Shown: positions 8,200-19,726 of the stretch, one piece after another | Layout of the letters: each line of letters opens with the position of its first letter | How positions within the stretch are numbered: the first letter of the stretch is position 1 | Assembly: GCA_937967285.1 (NCBI GenBank) | Contig: CALBSU010000819.1 | Coordinates: forward strand, 1 to 19,726 | Source of the DNA: an uncultured Acidobacteriota bacterium | GTDB taxonomy: Bacteria; Acidobacteriota; Blastocatellia; RBC074 | DNA length: 19,726 nucleotides | Reading direction: 5' to 3' | Notes under the pieces: generated by a model | What the model was told of the DNA's origin: nothing | Databases searched by the model: none | What the model saw: the letters and a program-made list of their open reading frames with translations, nothing else | Position numbers and translations under genes: made by a program

Positions 8200-9480
8200 A
8201 TGGGAAAAAAGGTATTGACCCTGATTCTGGGCGGCGGCCAGGGCGCCCGTCTCTTCCCGCTGACGCGTGAAAGGTCCAAACCGGCGGTTCCGATGGGCGG
8301 AAAATACCGACTCATCGACATCCCTGTATCGAACTGCATCAATTCGGGCCTGCATTACATCTATGTTCTGACTCAGTTCAACTCGGCCTCGCTCAACCAG
8401 CATATTGCGCGGACATACCGCTTCAGCAGGTTCTCCGACGGATTCGTCGAGATTCTGGCGGCCGAGCAGACACCCGAAAACCGCAACTGGTTTCAGGGGA
8501 CGGCCGATGCCGTGCGTCAGGTCATGATGCACATCAAGGATTTCGACCCGAAGGAGGTACTCATCCTCTCGGGCGACCATCTCTACCAGATGGACTACAC
8601 GAAGTTCCTCGAGCGGCATCGCGAATCCAACGCCGACGTGACGGTCTCGGTCATCCCGACTGATGAAGAGCGGGCTTCGAGCTTCGGGCTGCTCAAGACG
8701 GACGACGAGGGGCAGATCGTCGAGTTCCGCGAGAAGCCGCCGGCCGATCAGCTCGAAGCCATGCGGGTCGATACGACCAAACTCGGCCTCAGCGCCGAGC
8801 AGGCCGAGCAGACGCCGTTCATCGCCTCGATGGGCGTCTACATCTTCAACTATGAGACGCTCCGCGAACTGCTCAAGGAGGAGAAGTACACGGATTTCGG
8901 CGGTGAGGTGCTGCCGTCGGCGATCGGCAGGTACAAAGTCCAGGCATTTCTCTTCGACGACTACTGGGAGGACATCGGAACGATCAGCTCTTTCTACCAG
9001 GCCAACCTCGATCTGGCGTCCACCCTGCCGAAATTCAATCTCTTCAATGCGGACGCACAGATCTTCACACGGCCGAGGTTCCTGCCCGGATCGAAGTTCG
9101 TCAGCTGCGAGATCAGCGATTCGCTGGTCTGCGACGGATGCATCCTCAACCGCGTCTCGGTCTTCAACAGCATCATCGGCATCAGGTCGCGCATCGAGAA
9201 CTATTCGCGGATCGAGCAGACGCTGATGATGGGAGCCGACTACTACCAGACGCTGCAGGATCTGGCCGATAACCGTCGTGACGGGCTGCCATGGATCGGC
9301 ATCGGAGAGAACACGCATATTCGCAAGGCGATCATCGACAAGAACGTCCGGATCGGCTCGAACGTACGGATTCTGAACGAAGCCGGGATCGATCACTTCG
9401 ACGGCGACAATTACTTCATCCGCGAAGGGATCGTCATCATTCCGAAGGGCGTGACCATCACCGACGGAACGGTCATCTGA
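8200..9480 (+). CDS. glgC: Glucose-1-phosphate adenylyltransferase (ADP-glucose pyrophosphorylase)
   Basis: A 426-residue cytoplasmic enzyme that makes ADP-glucose from ATP and glucose 1-phosphate, the committed step of glycogen synthesis. The N-terminal nucleotidyltransferase domain shows '[20 protein letters not shown]' (10-29), '[16 protein letters not shown]' (35-50), '[11 protein letters not shown]' (97-107), '[10 protein letters not shown]' (124-133, metal aspartate D126) and 'EFREKP' (175-180, substrate lysine K179). The C-terminal part (about 300-426) has hexapeptide-like strands ('[18 protein letters not shown]') of the left-handed beta helix that carries allosteric sites. The length is normal. 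AGGAG lies 7 bases before the ATG. No glgA, glgB or glgP is in the window; a PlsC-like gene follows after 5 bases. Confidence 0.96.
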   Translation: MGKKVLTLILGGGQGARLFPLTRERSKPAVPMGGKYRLIDIPVSNCINSGLHYIYVLTQFNSASLNQHIARTYRFSRFSDGFVEILAAEQTPENRNWFQGTADAVRQVMMHIKDFDPKEVLILSGDHLYQMDYTKFLERHRESNADVTVSVIPTDEERASSFGLLKTDDEGQIVEFREKPPADQLEAMRVDTTKLGLSAEQAEQTPFIASMGVYIFNYETLRELLKEEKYTDFGGEVLPSAIGRYKVQAFLFDDYWEDIGTISSFYQANLDLASTLPKFNLFNADAQIFTRPRFLPGSKFVSCEISDSLVCDGCILNRVSVFNSIIGIRSRIENYSRIEQTLMMGADYYQTLQDLADNRRDGLPWIGIGENTHIRKAIIDKNVRIGSNVRILNEAGIDHFDGDNYFIREGIVIIPKGVTITDGTVI

Positions 9481-9485
9481 CGGAG

Positions 9486-10259
9486 ATGCAGGAATTGGAG
9501 GAAAAGATCGCAACAGCCGGCGCCAGAGGAGGCATCCTCCCCGTCATCCGCTACTACTGGACTTTCGTGGTCGCGGGGCTGCTGCTGCTCTTCATCGGCT
9601 TTCCGATCATTCTGACCGGACACATCCTGCGTATCCTCTTCAAGGTCGACGGATTCATCTTTCCGTACGCGAAGTTCGGGTGCCGCGTCTATCTCAGGTC
9701 GGCCGGCGCCCGCGTTCACGTCAGCGGCCTGCAGCATCTCGACCCGGACCGGGCCTATCTCTTCATCGCCAATCATCAGAGCACCCTCGATCCGCCGCTG
9801 CTTTTCGCCTGGCTCGGTCACGACGTCGGAGCGATCGCCAAGAAGGAGCTGCAGAAGGTCCCGCTCTTCAAACAGGGTTTTCCGCTCGCGCACATAGTGC
9901 CGATCGATCGCAGCAATCGCGAAAAAGCGATCCACAGCACACGGCTCGGCGCCGAGGCTCTGCGGCGGGGCCATTCCCTGATGGCCTTCCCCGAAGGCAC
10001 GCGGACCGTCGACGGCAAACTGAAGGATTTCAAAAAAGGCGTCTTCTACATGGCCGTCGAGAGCGATACACCTGTCGCGCCGGTCATCGTCAACGATACC
10101 CGCCTGGTCATGCGAAAGGGCGCAGGCACCTGCATTCCGGGCGATATCTACCTCGATGTCCTCCCGCCGATCGATACCCGCCCCTACGATTCAGAAAACA
10201 TCGAGGACCTTGTCAGCAGGGTGCGCGATATCATGCTCCCGCTGGTCAGACACGACTGA
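9486..10259 (+). CDS. plsC: 1-acyl-sn-glycerol-3-phosphate acyltransferase (PlsC-like)
   Basis: A 257-residue inner-membrane enzyme that acylates lysophosphatidate to phosphatidate in phospholipid synthesis. An N-terminal hydrophobic segment (about 24-45) is followed by acyltransferase motif I NHQSTLDP (H97 and D102, the catalytic HX4D), the block '[11 protein letters not shown]' (138-148) and motif III FPEGTR (168-173), plus a final 'PVAPVIVN' strand. The open frame extends upstream inside glgC, but the ATG at 9486 is chosen: it is 5 bases after the glgC stop and gives a normal N-terminus. GGAG abuts this ATG directly, which is poor spacing, so translation may depend on re-initiation after glgC. 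Its stop (TGA 10257-10259) abuts the stop of the convergent DUF420 gene. Confidence 0.88.
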   Translation: MQELEEKIATAGARGGILPVIRYYWTFVVAGLLLLFIGFPIILTGHILRILFKVDGFIFPYAKFGCRVYLRSAGARVHVSGLQHLDPDRAYLFIANHQSTLDPPLLFAWLGHDVGAIAKKELQKVPLFKQGFPLAHIVPIDRSNREKAIHSTRLGAEALRRGHSLMAFPEGTRTVDGKLKDFKKGVFYMAVESDTPVAPVIVNDTRLVMRKGAGTCIPGDIYLDVLPPIDTRPYDSENIEDLVSRVRDIMLPLVRHD

Positions 10260-10685
10260 TCAGCGCGCCGGATAGAGATGGTAGAGCATGAGGTAGACCA
10301 CGACTCCGGTGACCGAGACGTAGAGCCACATCGGCAGCGTCCACCGGGCGATCCGGCGATGCTTGTCGAATCTCTCCTTGAACGCGCGAATGAAGGTCAT
10401 GAAGATCAGCGGCACGATCGCCGTCGCAAGCACCGTGTGAGTCAGCAGGATGGTGAAATAGACGTACCTGACGGCTCCGCGTCCCTGAAACGGCGTTGAT
10501 CCGTGATGATAGTGGTAGAAGAGATACGAGATCAGGAAGAGCGTCGAGGTGACGAAAGCGCTGATCATGCACGCGCGATGGGCATCCCGCCTGCCGTTCC
10601 GGATGAAGGAATATCCCAGAACCAGCAGGATCGCGCTGATGCTGTTGAGAACAGCGTTGAGTGTGGGCAGATCGGTTATCGACAT
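10260..10685 (-). CDS. DUF420 membrane protein (CtaM/YozB-like)
   Basis: A 141-residue integral membrane protein with four predicted helices (about 8-25, 38-58, 75-98 and 115-136). Histidines sit in or near helices ('DAHRACM', 'FYHYHHG', 'LLTHTVLA'), typical of DUF420. In Firmicutes the relative CtaM is needed for cytochrome oxidase maturation, which fits its place directly downstream of a cytochrome oxidase subunit III gene (15-base gap). The leader is AT-rich with no Shine-Dalgarno, so it may be translated by coupling to the upstream gene. The function here is inferred from family and neighbour only. Confidence 0.8.
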   Translation of the reverse strand: MSITDLPTLNAVLNSISAILLVLGYSFIRNGRRDAHRACMISAFVTSTLFLISYLFYHYHHGSTPFQGRGAVRYVYFTILLTHTVLATAIVPLIFMTFIRAFKERFDKHRRIARWTLPMWLYVSVTGVVVYLMLYHLYPAR

Positions 10686-10700
10686 AAACTAATTATTATT

Positions 10701-11360
10701 TCAGTTCCAGATGAAGATCAGTAACAGCAGGTATACCCAGAGGACATCCAGAAAATGCCAGTAGATTGCCGTCGCATCGACCGAAACGCGGCGGCGCAGC
10801 GCCGTCCACTTGCTGCTCGGGCGAAAAGTGACGACCGATAATCCGAACAGACCGCCCAGCAGGTGCAGGGCATGTAGTCCGGTGAACGTGTAAGCCAGGC
10901 TGCTGCGAAAATTGCCTGTCATGTAAAAACCGCCGGCAATCAGTTCCCGCCAGACCATCGATTGCGAGATCAGGAAGCAGAGCCCCAGAACCAGCGTCGT
11001 AACGATCCAGACCTGAAATGACTTCTCCTGCCTCCGCTTGAGAGCCCGCCGCGCTACCTCGAACGTCACGCTGCTCGCCAGAATGAATCCCGTGCTGACC
11101 CACAGGATCGGCGGCGTGACGATCGGATGCCGGCCCGCGCGAAGATAGACGTAGAGTGTGGTGAGCGTCAAAAACAGCGCGGCCACGCTGACGATCGTCA
11201 GCCAGATGCCGATCATATAGCCGTCGGGCGGGGGCGTCCGTTCCGGCTCCGGCTTACCTTCTCCGCCGCCGCCGTCGCCCCAGTCATCGATGAAGCCTCC
11301 CGGACCGCCTCCACGGTCCGACAGCAGCTCCTCCCTCTCTTTCGTCGACAGTGCCGGCAA
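10701..11360 (-). CDS. ctaE: Cytochrome c oxidase subunit III (heme-copper oxidase), TTG start
   Basis: A 219-residue inner-membrane subunit of an aa3/caa3-type terminal oxidase. After a cytoplasmic Gly/Pro-rich tail (about 1-46, '[17 protein letters not shown]') come five predicted helices (49-73, 85-105, 118-137, 155-178 and 197-217), consistent with the short form that lacks the first two of seven helices. The hallmark '[12 protein letters not shown]' (201-212) and E101 in '[11 protein letters not shown]' are present. The start is TTG at 11360: GAGG lies 6 bases upstream and an in-frame TAA occurs before any ATG. Subunits I and II are not in this window, so the gene is separated from the rest of its complex or belongs to a split locus. 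The TonB receptor upstream ends in a terminator, so it needs its own promoter. Confidence 0.9.
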   Translation of the reverse strand: MPALSTKEREELLSDRGGGPGGFIDDWGDGGGGEGKPEPERTPPPDGYMIGIWLTIVSVAALFLTLTTLYVYLRAGRHPIVTPPILWVSTGFILASSVTFEVARRALKRRQEKSFQVWIVTTLVLGLCFLISQSMVWRELIAGGFYMTGNFRSSLAYTFTGLHALHLLGGLFGLSVVTFRPSSKWTALRRRVSVDATAIYWHFLDVLWVYLLLLIFIWN

Positions 11361-11399
11361 AATTAACCTCTCAAACCTGAAACTCTGTTAACAAATTAT

Positions 11400-11538
11400 C
11401 TCAGGATTTTTTGACGCCAAGAAACCAAGACAGCCAAGATGTTTTTTTGGACATCATTGCTCCATTTTCCTCTGTTGCAACTTTCCCTTGATCTTCTACT
11501 CTTGGCTTTCTTGGTTTCTTGGCGTCAATAATCCCGAG
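11400..11538. repeat. Inverted-repeat element C (CGCCAAGA units)
   Basis: This lies in the 366-base gap 11361-11726, which has no gene. The left arm (11400-11438) and right arm (11501-11538) are reverse complements over about 38 bases with one gap and a few mismatches; the inner core, from TTGACGCC to AGCCAAG, has a single mismatch. Units resemble GACGCCAAGAAACCAAGA. The spacer is 62 bases. The rest of the gap holds a second, smaller dyad (AATTCGCAATC at 11580-11590 with GATTGCGGAATT at 11609-11620, one-base bulge) and the terminator at 11667-11706. The element is about 40 bases upstream of the oxidase subunit III start. Confidence 0.82.
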
Positions 11539-11666
11539 AAACCTGGTTAACGCTGTACTAAAGACTTTAACGCGATCTGAATTCGCAATCGAAAATATCG
11601 GTCGATCAGATTGCGGAATTATCTCATAAGCTGATTATTTCATTCACGACTCCCGACCGAAGCCGG

Positions 11667-11706
11667 AAAAAAGGAGAGGCGCGCCTGATCGGGCGCGCCT
11701 CTCTCC
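11667..11706 (-). terminator. Intrinsic terminator of the TonB-dependent receptor gene
   Basis: On the minus strand a GC-rich stem of at least 12 bp (GGCGCGCCTCTC at 11692-11703 paired with 11674-11685) with a 6-base loop is followed directly by six T residues (complement of 11667-11672). It begins about 20 bases after the receptor stop codon. This is a textbook Rho-independent terminator and isolates the receptor transcript from the oxidase genes. Confidence 0.9.
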
Positions 11707-11726
11707 TGCCGACAGTGTTGCCGCGA

Positions 11727-14939
<3,213 letters not shown>

Positions 14940-14946
14940 GTGATCT

Positions 14947-14952
14947 CTCCTT
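14947..14952 (-). promoter_or_regulatory. Ribosome binding site deciding the receptor start
   Basis: AAGGAG on the minus strand, 7 bases before the ATG at 14939. It excludes the 49 extra codons of open frame upstream, which are rich in basic residues and would bury the signal peptide. Confidence 0.75.
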
Positions 14953-15022
14953 GCTGCTATGGAAATCAAAGCGGATATCACTTCTTCTGGCTTTCGGGAT
15001 TTGAACAAAATTAATACAGGTG

Positions 15023-15052
15023 ATTTTATCGCCGTGATCCGCCCTAACGCAA
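15023..15052 (-). promoter_or_regulatory. Possible promoter of the TonB-dependent receptor
   Basis: On the minus strand TTGCGT (15052-15047) and TAAAAT (15028-15023) are separated by 18 bases. The -10 box matches the sigma70 consensus at 5 of 6 positions, the -35 box at only 3. It would give a leader of about 75 bases. This is tentative; other AT-rich choices exist nearby. Confidence 0.3.
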
Positions 15053-15197
15053 ACCGGAGAGCCTTAATTACCTTAATCTGAAACAATTAGGAGCTTTTCA
15101 CCTGAGGCGCTGATACATTTTTGTATGCTAGGATTCCGGCTTGTATAAATGCCGTTCAGGAAGGGTAATTTCGGGAGGGGCCGGAAGAAGTTTCCAG

Positions 15198-15321
15198 AAT
15201 TAGTTTCCAGTTTCCAGTTGCCAGTTTCCAGTCTTAATTTGAAAGTACGCGGTTTAAACGGTCATTAATCATACAAACAGGCACGCACTTCCGGATACAC
15301 ACTGGAAACTGGAAACTAATT
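15198..15321. repeat. Inverted-repeat element D (GTTTCCA units)
   Basis: This lies between carA and the TonB receptor in the 258-base gap 15087-15344. The left arm (15198-15218) and right arm (15301-15321) are perfect reverse complements over 21 bases, built from 7-base TTTCCAG units. The left side carries extra units beyond the arm (GCCAGTTTCCAG, 15220-15231) and one outside it (TTTCCAG at 15191-15197). The spacer is 82 bases. It sits 24 bases after the carA stop, so the carA transcript would run into it and could fold it into a hairpin. No T run follows, so it is not a normal intrinsic terminator. Confidence 0.85.
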
Positions 15322-15344
15322 TTCAGCAACTACCCCTTGCACGA

Positions 15345-16535
15345 TCAACCGTTCACCTGAGTGTTCGACTTGAGGCGCGCCCTGTTATCCCGCATCGACT
15401 GGATGAACTGCTGGAAGAGGTATGAAGCGTCGTGCGGTCCGGGGCCCGCTTCGGGGTGATACTGGACCGAAAAGACAGGCAGTTTGCGGTGGCGGAAACC
15501 TTCGAGGCATCCGTCATTCAGGTTGACGTGAGTGATCTCGACCTCCTTCGAATCGAGGCTCTCGGGATCGACCGCGAAGCCGTGATTGTGGGAAGTGATC
15601 TCGATCCGCTCGGAGAGCAGGTTCTTGACGGGCTGATTTCCGCCGCGATGGCCGAACTTGAGCTTGTAGGTTCTTCCGCCGAAGGCGTGCCCCAAAAGCT
15701 GGTGACCGAGACAGATGCCGAAGACCGGCGCGGCCGTCAACAGTCGTTTGATCTCGGCGATGATCGGCTCGAGCGCGGCTGGATCGCCGGGTCCGTTCGA
15801 GAGAAAGATTCCGTCCGGGGAGTATTTCAGGGCCTCGGCGGCGGGCGTTGAGGCCGGCACCACGGTCACCCTGCAGCCGAGCGCGGCGAGGTACCGCAGA
15901 ATGTAATATTTGATCCCGAAATCATATGCCACAACGCGGAACGGTTCCTCGCCGGGCAGCAGCCCCTGCCCCTCGATCGAGGACGCGGGGATCGGTTCCA
16001 TGGTCGACTGAGGGTCGTCGACATCGGCCCAGTCGTAAGGCGCGCTGCAGGTGACGACATCGACCAGATTGCGCCCGAGCATCTCGGGCGCCCGGCGCGC
16101 CTTCTCGACCAGGCTCGCTTCATCGCTGTCGATCGACGAGACGATAGCCCGCATGGCGCCTTTTTCACGAATGTGGCGAACCAGCGCCCGCGTGTCGATC
16201 TCGGATATTCCGACGATGCCGTTCCGATCCAGGTATTCGTCCAGCGAGAGATCGGCGCGCCAGTTCGAGACTATCTCCGACATCTCGCGAACCACAAATC
16301 CCTCGACGAACGGCCGGCGCGACTCGATATCCTCGCTGTTGACGCCGTAGTTGCCGATCAGCGGATACGTCATGGTCACGATCTGGCCCGCATAGGACGG
16401 ATCGGTGAGAATCTCCTGATACCCCATCATCGAGGTGTTGAAGACGATCTCTCCGGACCGTTCTCCGTCGGCGCCCCAGGCCCGCCCTCTGAAGATGCGT
16501 CCGTCTTCCAATGCCAGAACAGCGTCTCTGCTCAT
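15345..16535 (-). CDS. carA: Carbamoyl-phosphate synthase small (glutaminase) subunit
   Basis: A 396-residue cytoplasmic subunit that hydrolyses glutamine and passes ammonia to CarB for carbamoyl phosphate, a precursor of arginine and pyrimidines. The N-terminal CarA domain has '[23 protein letters not shown]' starting at residue 31. The class I glutamine amidotransferase domain has 'LSNGPGDP' (245-252), nucleophile C275 in 'GICLGHQLL', '[13 protein letters not shown]' and the catalytic H360/E362 in '[11 protein letters not shown]'. All key residues are intact and the length is normal. The ATG at 16535 has GGAG 5 bases upstream. carB is not adjacent on either side. A GC-rich hairpin (16558-16573) lies just upstream of the ribosome site. 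Confidence 0.96.
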   Translation of the reverse strand: MSRDAVLALEDGRIFRGRAWGADGERSGEIVFNTSMMGYQEILTDPSYAGQIVTMTYPLIGNYGVNSEDIESRRPFVEGFVVREMSEIVSNWRADLSLDEYLDRNGIVGISEIDTRALVRHIREKGAMRAIVSSIDSDEASLVEKARRAPEMLGRNLVDVVTCSAPYDWADVDDPQSTMEPIPASSIEGQGLLPGEEPFRVVAYDFGIKYYILRYLAALGCRVTVVPASTPAAEALKYSPDGIFLSNGPGDPAALEPIIAEIKRLLTAAPVFGICLGHQLLGHAFGGRTYKLKFGHRGGNQPVKNLLSERIEITSHNHGFAVDPESLDSKEVEITHVNLNDGCLEGFRHRKLPVFSVQYHPEAGPGPHDASYLFQQFIQSMRDNRARLKSNTQVNG

Positions 16536-16557
16536 TCTTACTCCATGTCAGGGAATT

Positions 16558-16573
16558 CCGCCGGTGCCGGCGG
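16558..16573. promoter_or_regulatory. GC-rich hairpin in the carA leader
   Basis: CCGCCGGTGCCGGCGG: a 6-bp all-GC stem with a GTGC tetraloop (7 bp if two loop bases pair). It lies 22 bases upstream of the carA ATG, in the 97-base gap after the Yip1-like/TPR gene. No T run follows, so it could be a processing or translation-control hairpin rather than a terminator. No known pyrimidine-sensing motif is recognised. Confidence 0.3.
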
Positions 16574-16632
16574 CGAGTTAAATGGAATGATTACCATAAA
16601 CGAGCCCCGGCAACAATCCGATCTTTCACGTG

Positions 16633-17889
<1,257 letters not shown>

Positions 17890-17930
17890 CTTGCTGATTC
17901 AGGTCCTCGCCTTCGACGACCGATATATGG

Positions 17931-17961
17931 AAAAGCGCGGACAGCCTCAGCCACCGCGCTT
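17931..17961 (-). terminator. Possible terminator of signal peptidase gene
   Basis: On the minus strand AAGCGCGG (17961-17954) can pair with CCGCGCTT (17940-17933) around a 13-base loop, followed by TT so that the stem ends in TTTT. It lies 44 bases after the signal peptidase stop. The stem is short and the T run weak, so this is only plausible. Confidence 0.35.
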
Positions 17962-18004
17962 CTTTCTGACGGTTATCCTGTCGACCGCATCCAGTTATGC
18001 GGCA

Positions 18005-18655
<651 letters not shown>

Positions 18656-18732
18656 CTTTCAAATCCGATATTTACAAATCCGCACGTGAACTTCCGAGCC
18701 TCTTTCCGGGTCTCGCCGGGGCCGGAAATCCA

Positions 18733-18761
18733 AAGATATTACGGGCTTCCGAAGTTGTCAA
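18733..18761 (-). promoter_or_regulatory. Sigma70-type promoter of lepB
   Basis: On the minus strand TTGACA (18761-18756) is followed after 17 bases by TATCTT (18738-18733). The -35 is a perfect consensus and the -10 matches 4 of 6. The predicted start of transcription is near 18726, giving a leader of about 70 bases that contains a dyad TTTCCGG/CCGGAAA (18703-18709 with 18722-18728). It lies between the YggX-like gene and lepB, so lepB can be expressed independently. Confidence 0.6.
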
Positions 18762-18779
18762 TAATTCGTCCATTCGGCC

Positions 18780-19061
18780 TCAGTGGCTGATGGTCCCCTC
18801 GAGAGAAGTGTCAATCTGCGTCTGAATGCCTTCGCCGAAGAGGAAAGCTTCCATGTTCTGGATCAGAAACTGCTGGTGCTCCGGGTTGATGGTGCTCAGC
18901 CCGTAATGGTTTATCAACTGGTTCTGAGTCGCCAGCCATGCCTTCCAGCAGGATTCGCAGATCTTCTCGTGGATCCGTTTCCCGAGCGCGCTGCCGAAAG
19001 GCGGCTTCGGCAATCCCGGCAGTTTCTGGCCGCATCTCTCGCATTTGATGATCTCAGCCAT
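18780..19061 (-). CDS. YggX-like Fe(II)-trafficking/oxidative damage protection protein with four cysteines
   Basis: A 93-residue cytoplasmic protein aligned over most of its length with YggX: an N-terminal cysteine strand, '[14 protein letters not shown]' (compare the PGELGKRI block of E. coli YggX), '[35 protein letters not shown]'. E. coli YggX has one conserved cysteine (C7) and is linked to protection of Fe-S clusters from oxidants. Here there are two CxxC pairs, C7/C10 and C35/C38, which could bind zinc or iron as a ribbon. The start has a strong AGGAGG site 5 bases before the ATG. The ferritin-like gene lies 76 bases upstream on the same strand, consistent with a shared role in iron or redox handling. 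Confidence 0.75.
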   Translation of the reverse strand: MAEIIKCERCGQKLPGLPKPPFGSALGKRIHEKICESCWKAWLATQNQLINHYGLSTINPEHQQFLIQNMEAFLFGEGIQTQIDTSLEGTISH

Positions 19062-19137
19062 GATTCCTCCTTCAAATTCCCTGGTTTTCCCGACAGTCGA
19101 TGATTATCCCCGGAGCCGTGAGTCGGCGCAACCCGGG

Positions 19138-19584
<447 letters not shown>

Positions 19585-19596
19585 TTCCCCTCCCGG

Positions 19597-19640
<44 letters not shown>

Positions 19641-19671
19641 TCGTAACTGCTCAGCCCCCATTGGGAGTTCA

Positions 19672-19726
19672 AGCCCGCGAAGCGGCCGACAGATTGTAGC
19701 CCCGGGTGAAGCGAGGCCGCGGGCCG
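19672..19726. repeat. GTAGCCCCGGGT-type GC-rich repeat, cut by the window edge
   Basis: GTAGCCCCGGGTGAAGCG (19696-19713) sits inside a larger GC dyad (GCCCGCG near 19673 and CGCGGGC near 19718-19724). A shorter inverse copy, CGCAACCCGGGCTAC (19127-19141), covers the 3' end of the ferritin-like gene, so two versions flank that gene in opposite orientation. The element runs to the window end and cannot be delimited. Confidence 0.4.

Noticed and set aside
8179..9513. A 444-codon minus-strand open frame opposite glgC
   Set aside because: It is a mirror of glgC codon bias with no motifs; glgC is certain.
14940..15086. 49-codon N-terminal extension of the TonB-dependent receptor
   Set aside because: A strong AAGGAG and a classical signal peptide mark the start at 14939.

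Overview
The window reads as an ordinary chromosomal stretch of a Gram-negative bacterium, most probably an Acidobacteriota member from an uncultured lineage. Evidence for a diderm envelope is a LolA-type lipoprotein carrier, a large outer-membrane TonB-dependent receptor of the Oar-like kind with an N-terminal carboxypeptidase-regulatory-like domain (very typical of Acidobacteriota) and a periplasmic di-heme peroxidase. The phylum call is inference from gene style, not from a marker gene. I see no rRNA, tRNA, CRISPR, phage, plasmid or transposase gene.

Layout. 1-235: end of a GTPase (HflX-like), convergent with a J-domain/coiled-coil protein (232-966, minus). 995-3835, minus: di-heme cytochrome c peroxidase, MtnX-like HAD phosphatase and LolA. 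3873-7791, minus: a tight run psuG > DinB-like > ABC-2 permease > membrane-anchored TPR protein > ABC ATPase, with LolA next downstream; psuG/DinB and permease/TPR overlap by ATGA, so they are probably co-translated. 8200-10259, plus: glgC followed after 5 bases by a PlsC-like acyltransferase. 10260-11360, minus: DUF420 protein and cytochrome oxidase subunit III, without the other oxidase subunits. 11727-14939, minus: the TonB-dependent receptor, closed by a strong intrinsic terminator. 15345-19584, minus: carA, a Yip1-like/TPR membrane protein, signal peptidase I with a good sigma70-type promoter, a four-cysteine YggX-like protein and a ferritin-like protein.

The most unusual content is intergenic. 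Four larger gaps (2870-3193, 7792-8199, 11361-11726, 15087-15344) each hold an inverted-repeat element of the same architecture: two near-identical arms of 21-39 bp, each arm made of short tandem units of 7-9 bp, separated by an unrelated 62-82 bp spacer. The unit sequence differs from element to element, although two share a TTTTTTrACGCmrAG start. Single arms or related tandem units also occur at 4867-4892 and just upstream of the ferritin-like gene (19601-19638), and a GTAGCCCCGGGT-type repeat begins at the right edge. These look like several families of small non-coding elements and are the best candidates here for something not well described.

Functionally the genes are mostly housekeeping: envelope biogenesis (LolA, signal peptidase, PlsC, TonB receptor), glycogen and pyrimidine/arginine precursors (GlgC, CarA), nucleoside salvage (PsuG), respiration (CoxIII, DUF420) and iron/peroxide handling (di-heme peroxidase, YggX-like, ferritin-like).
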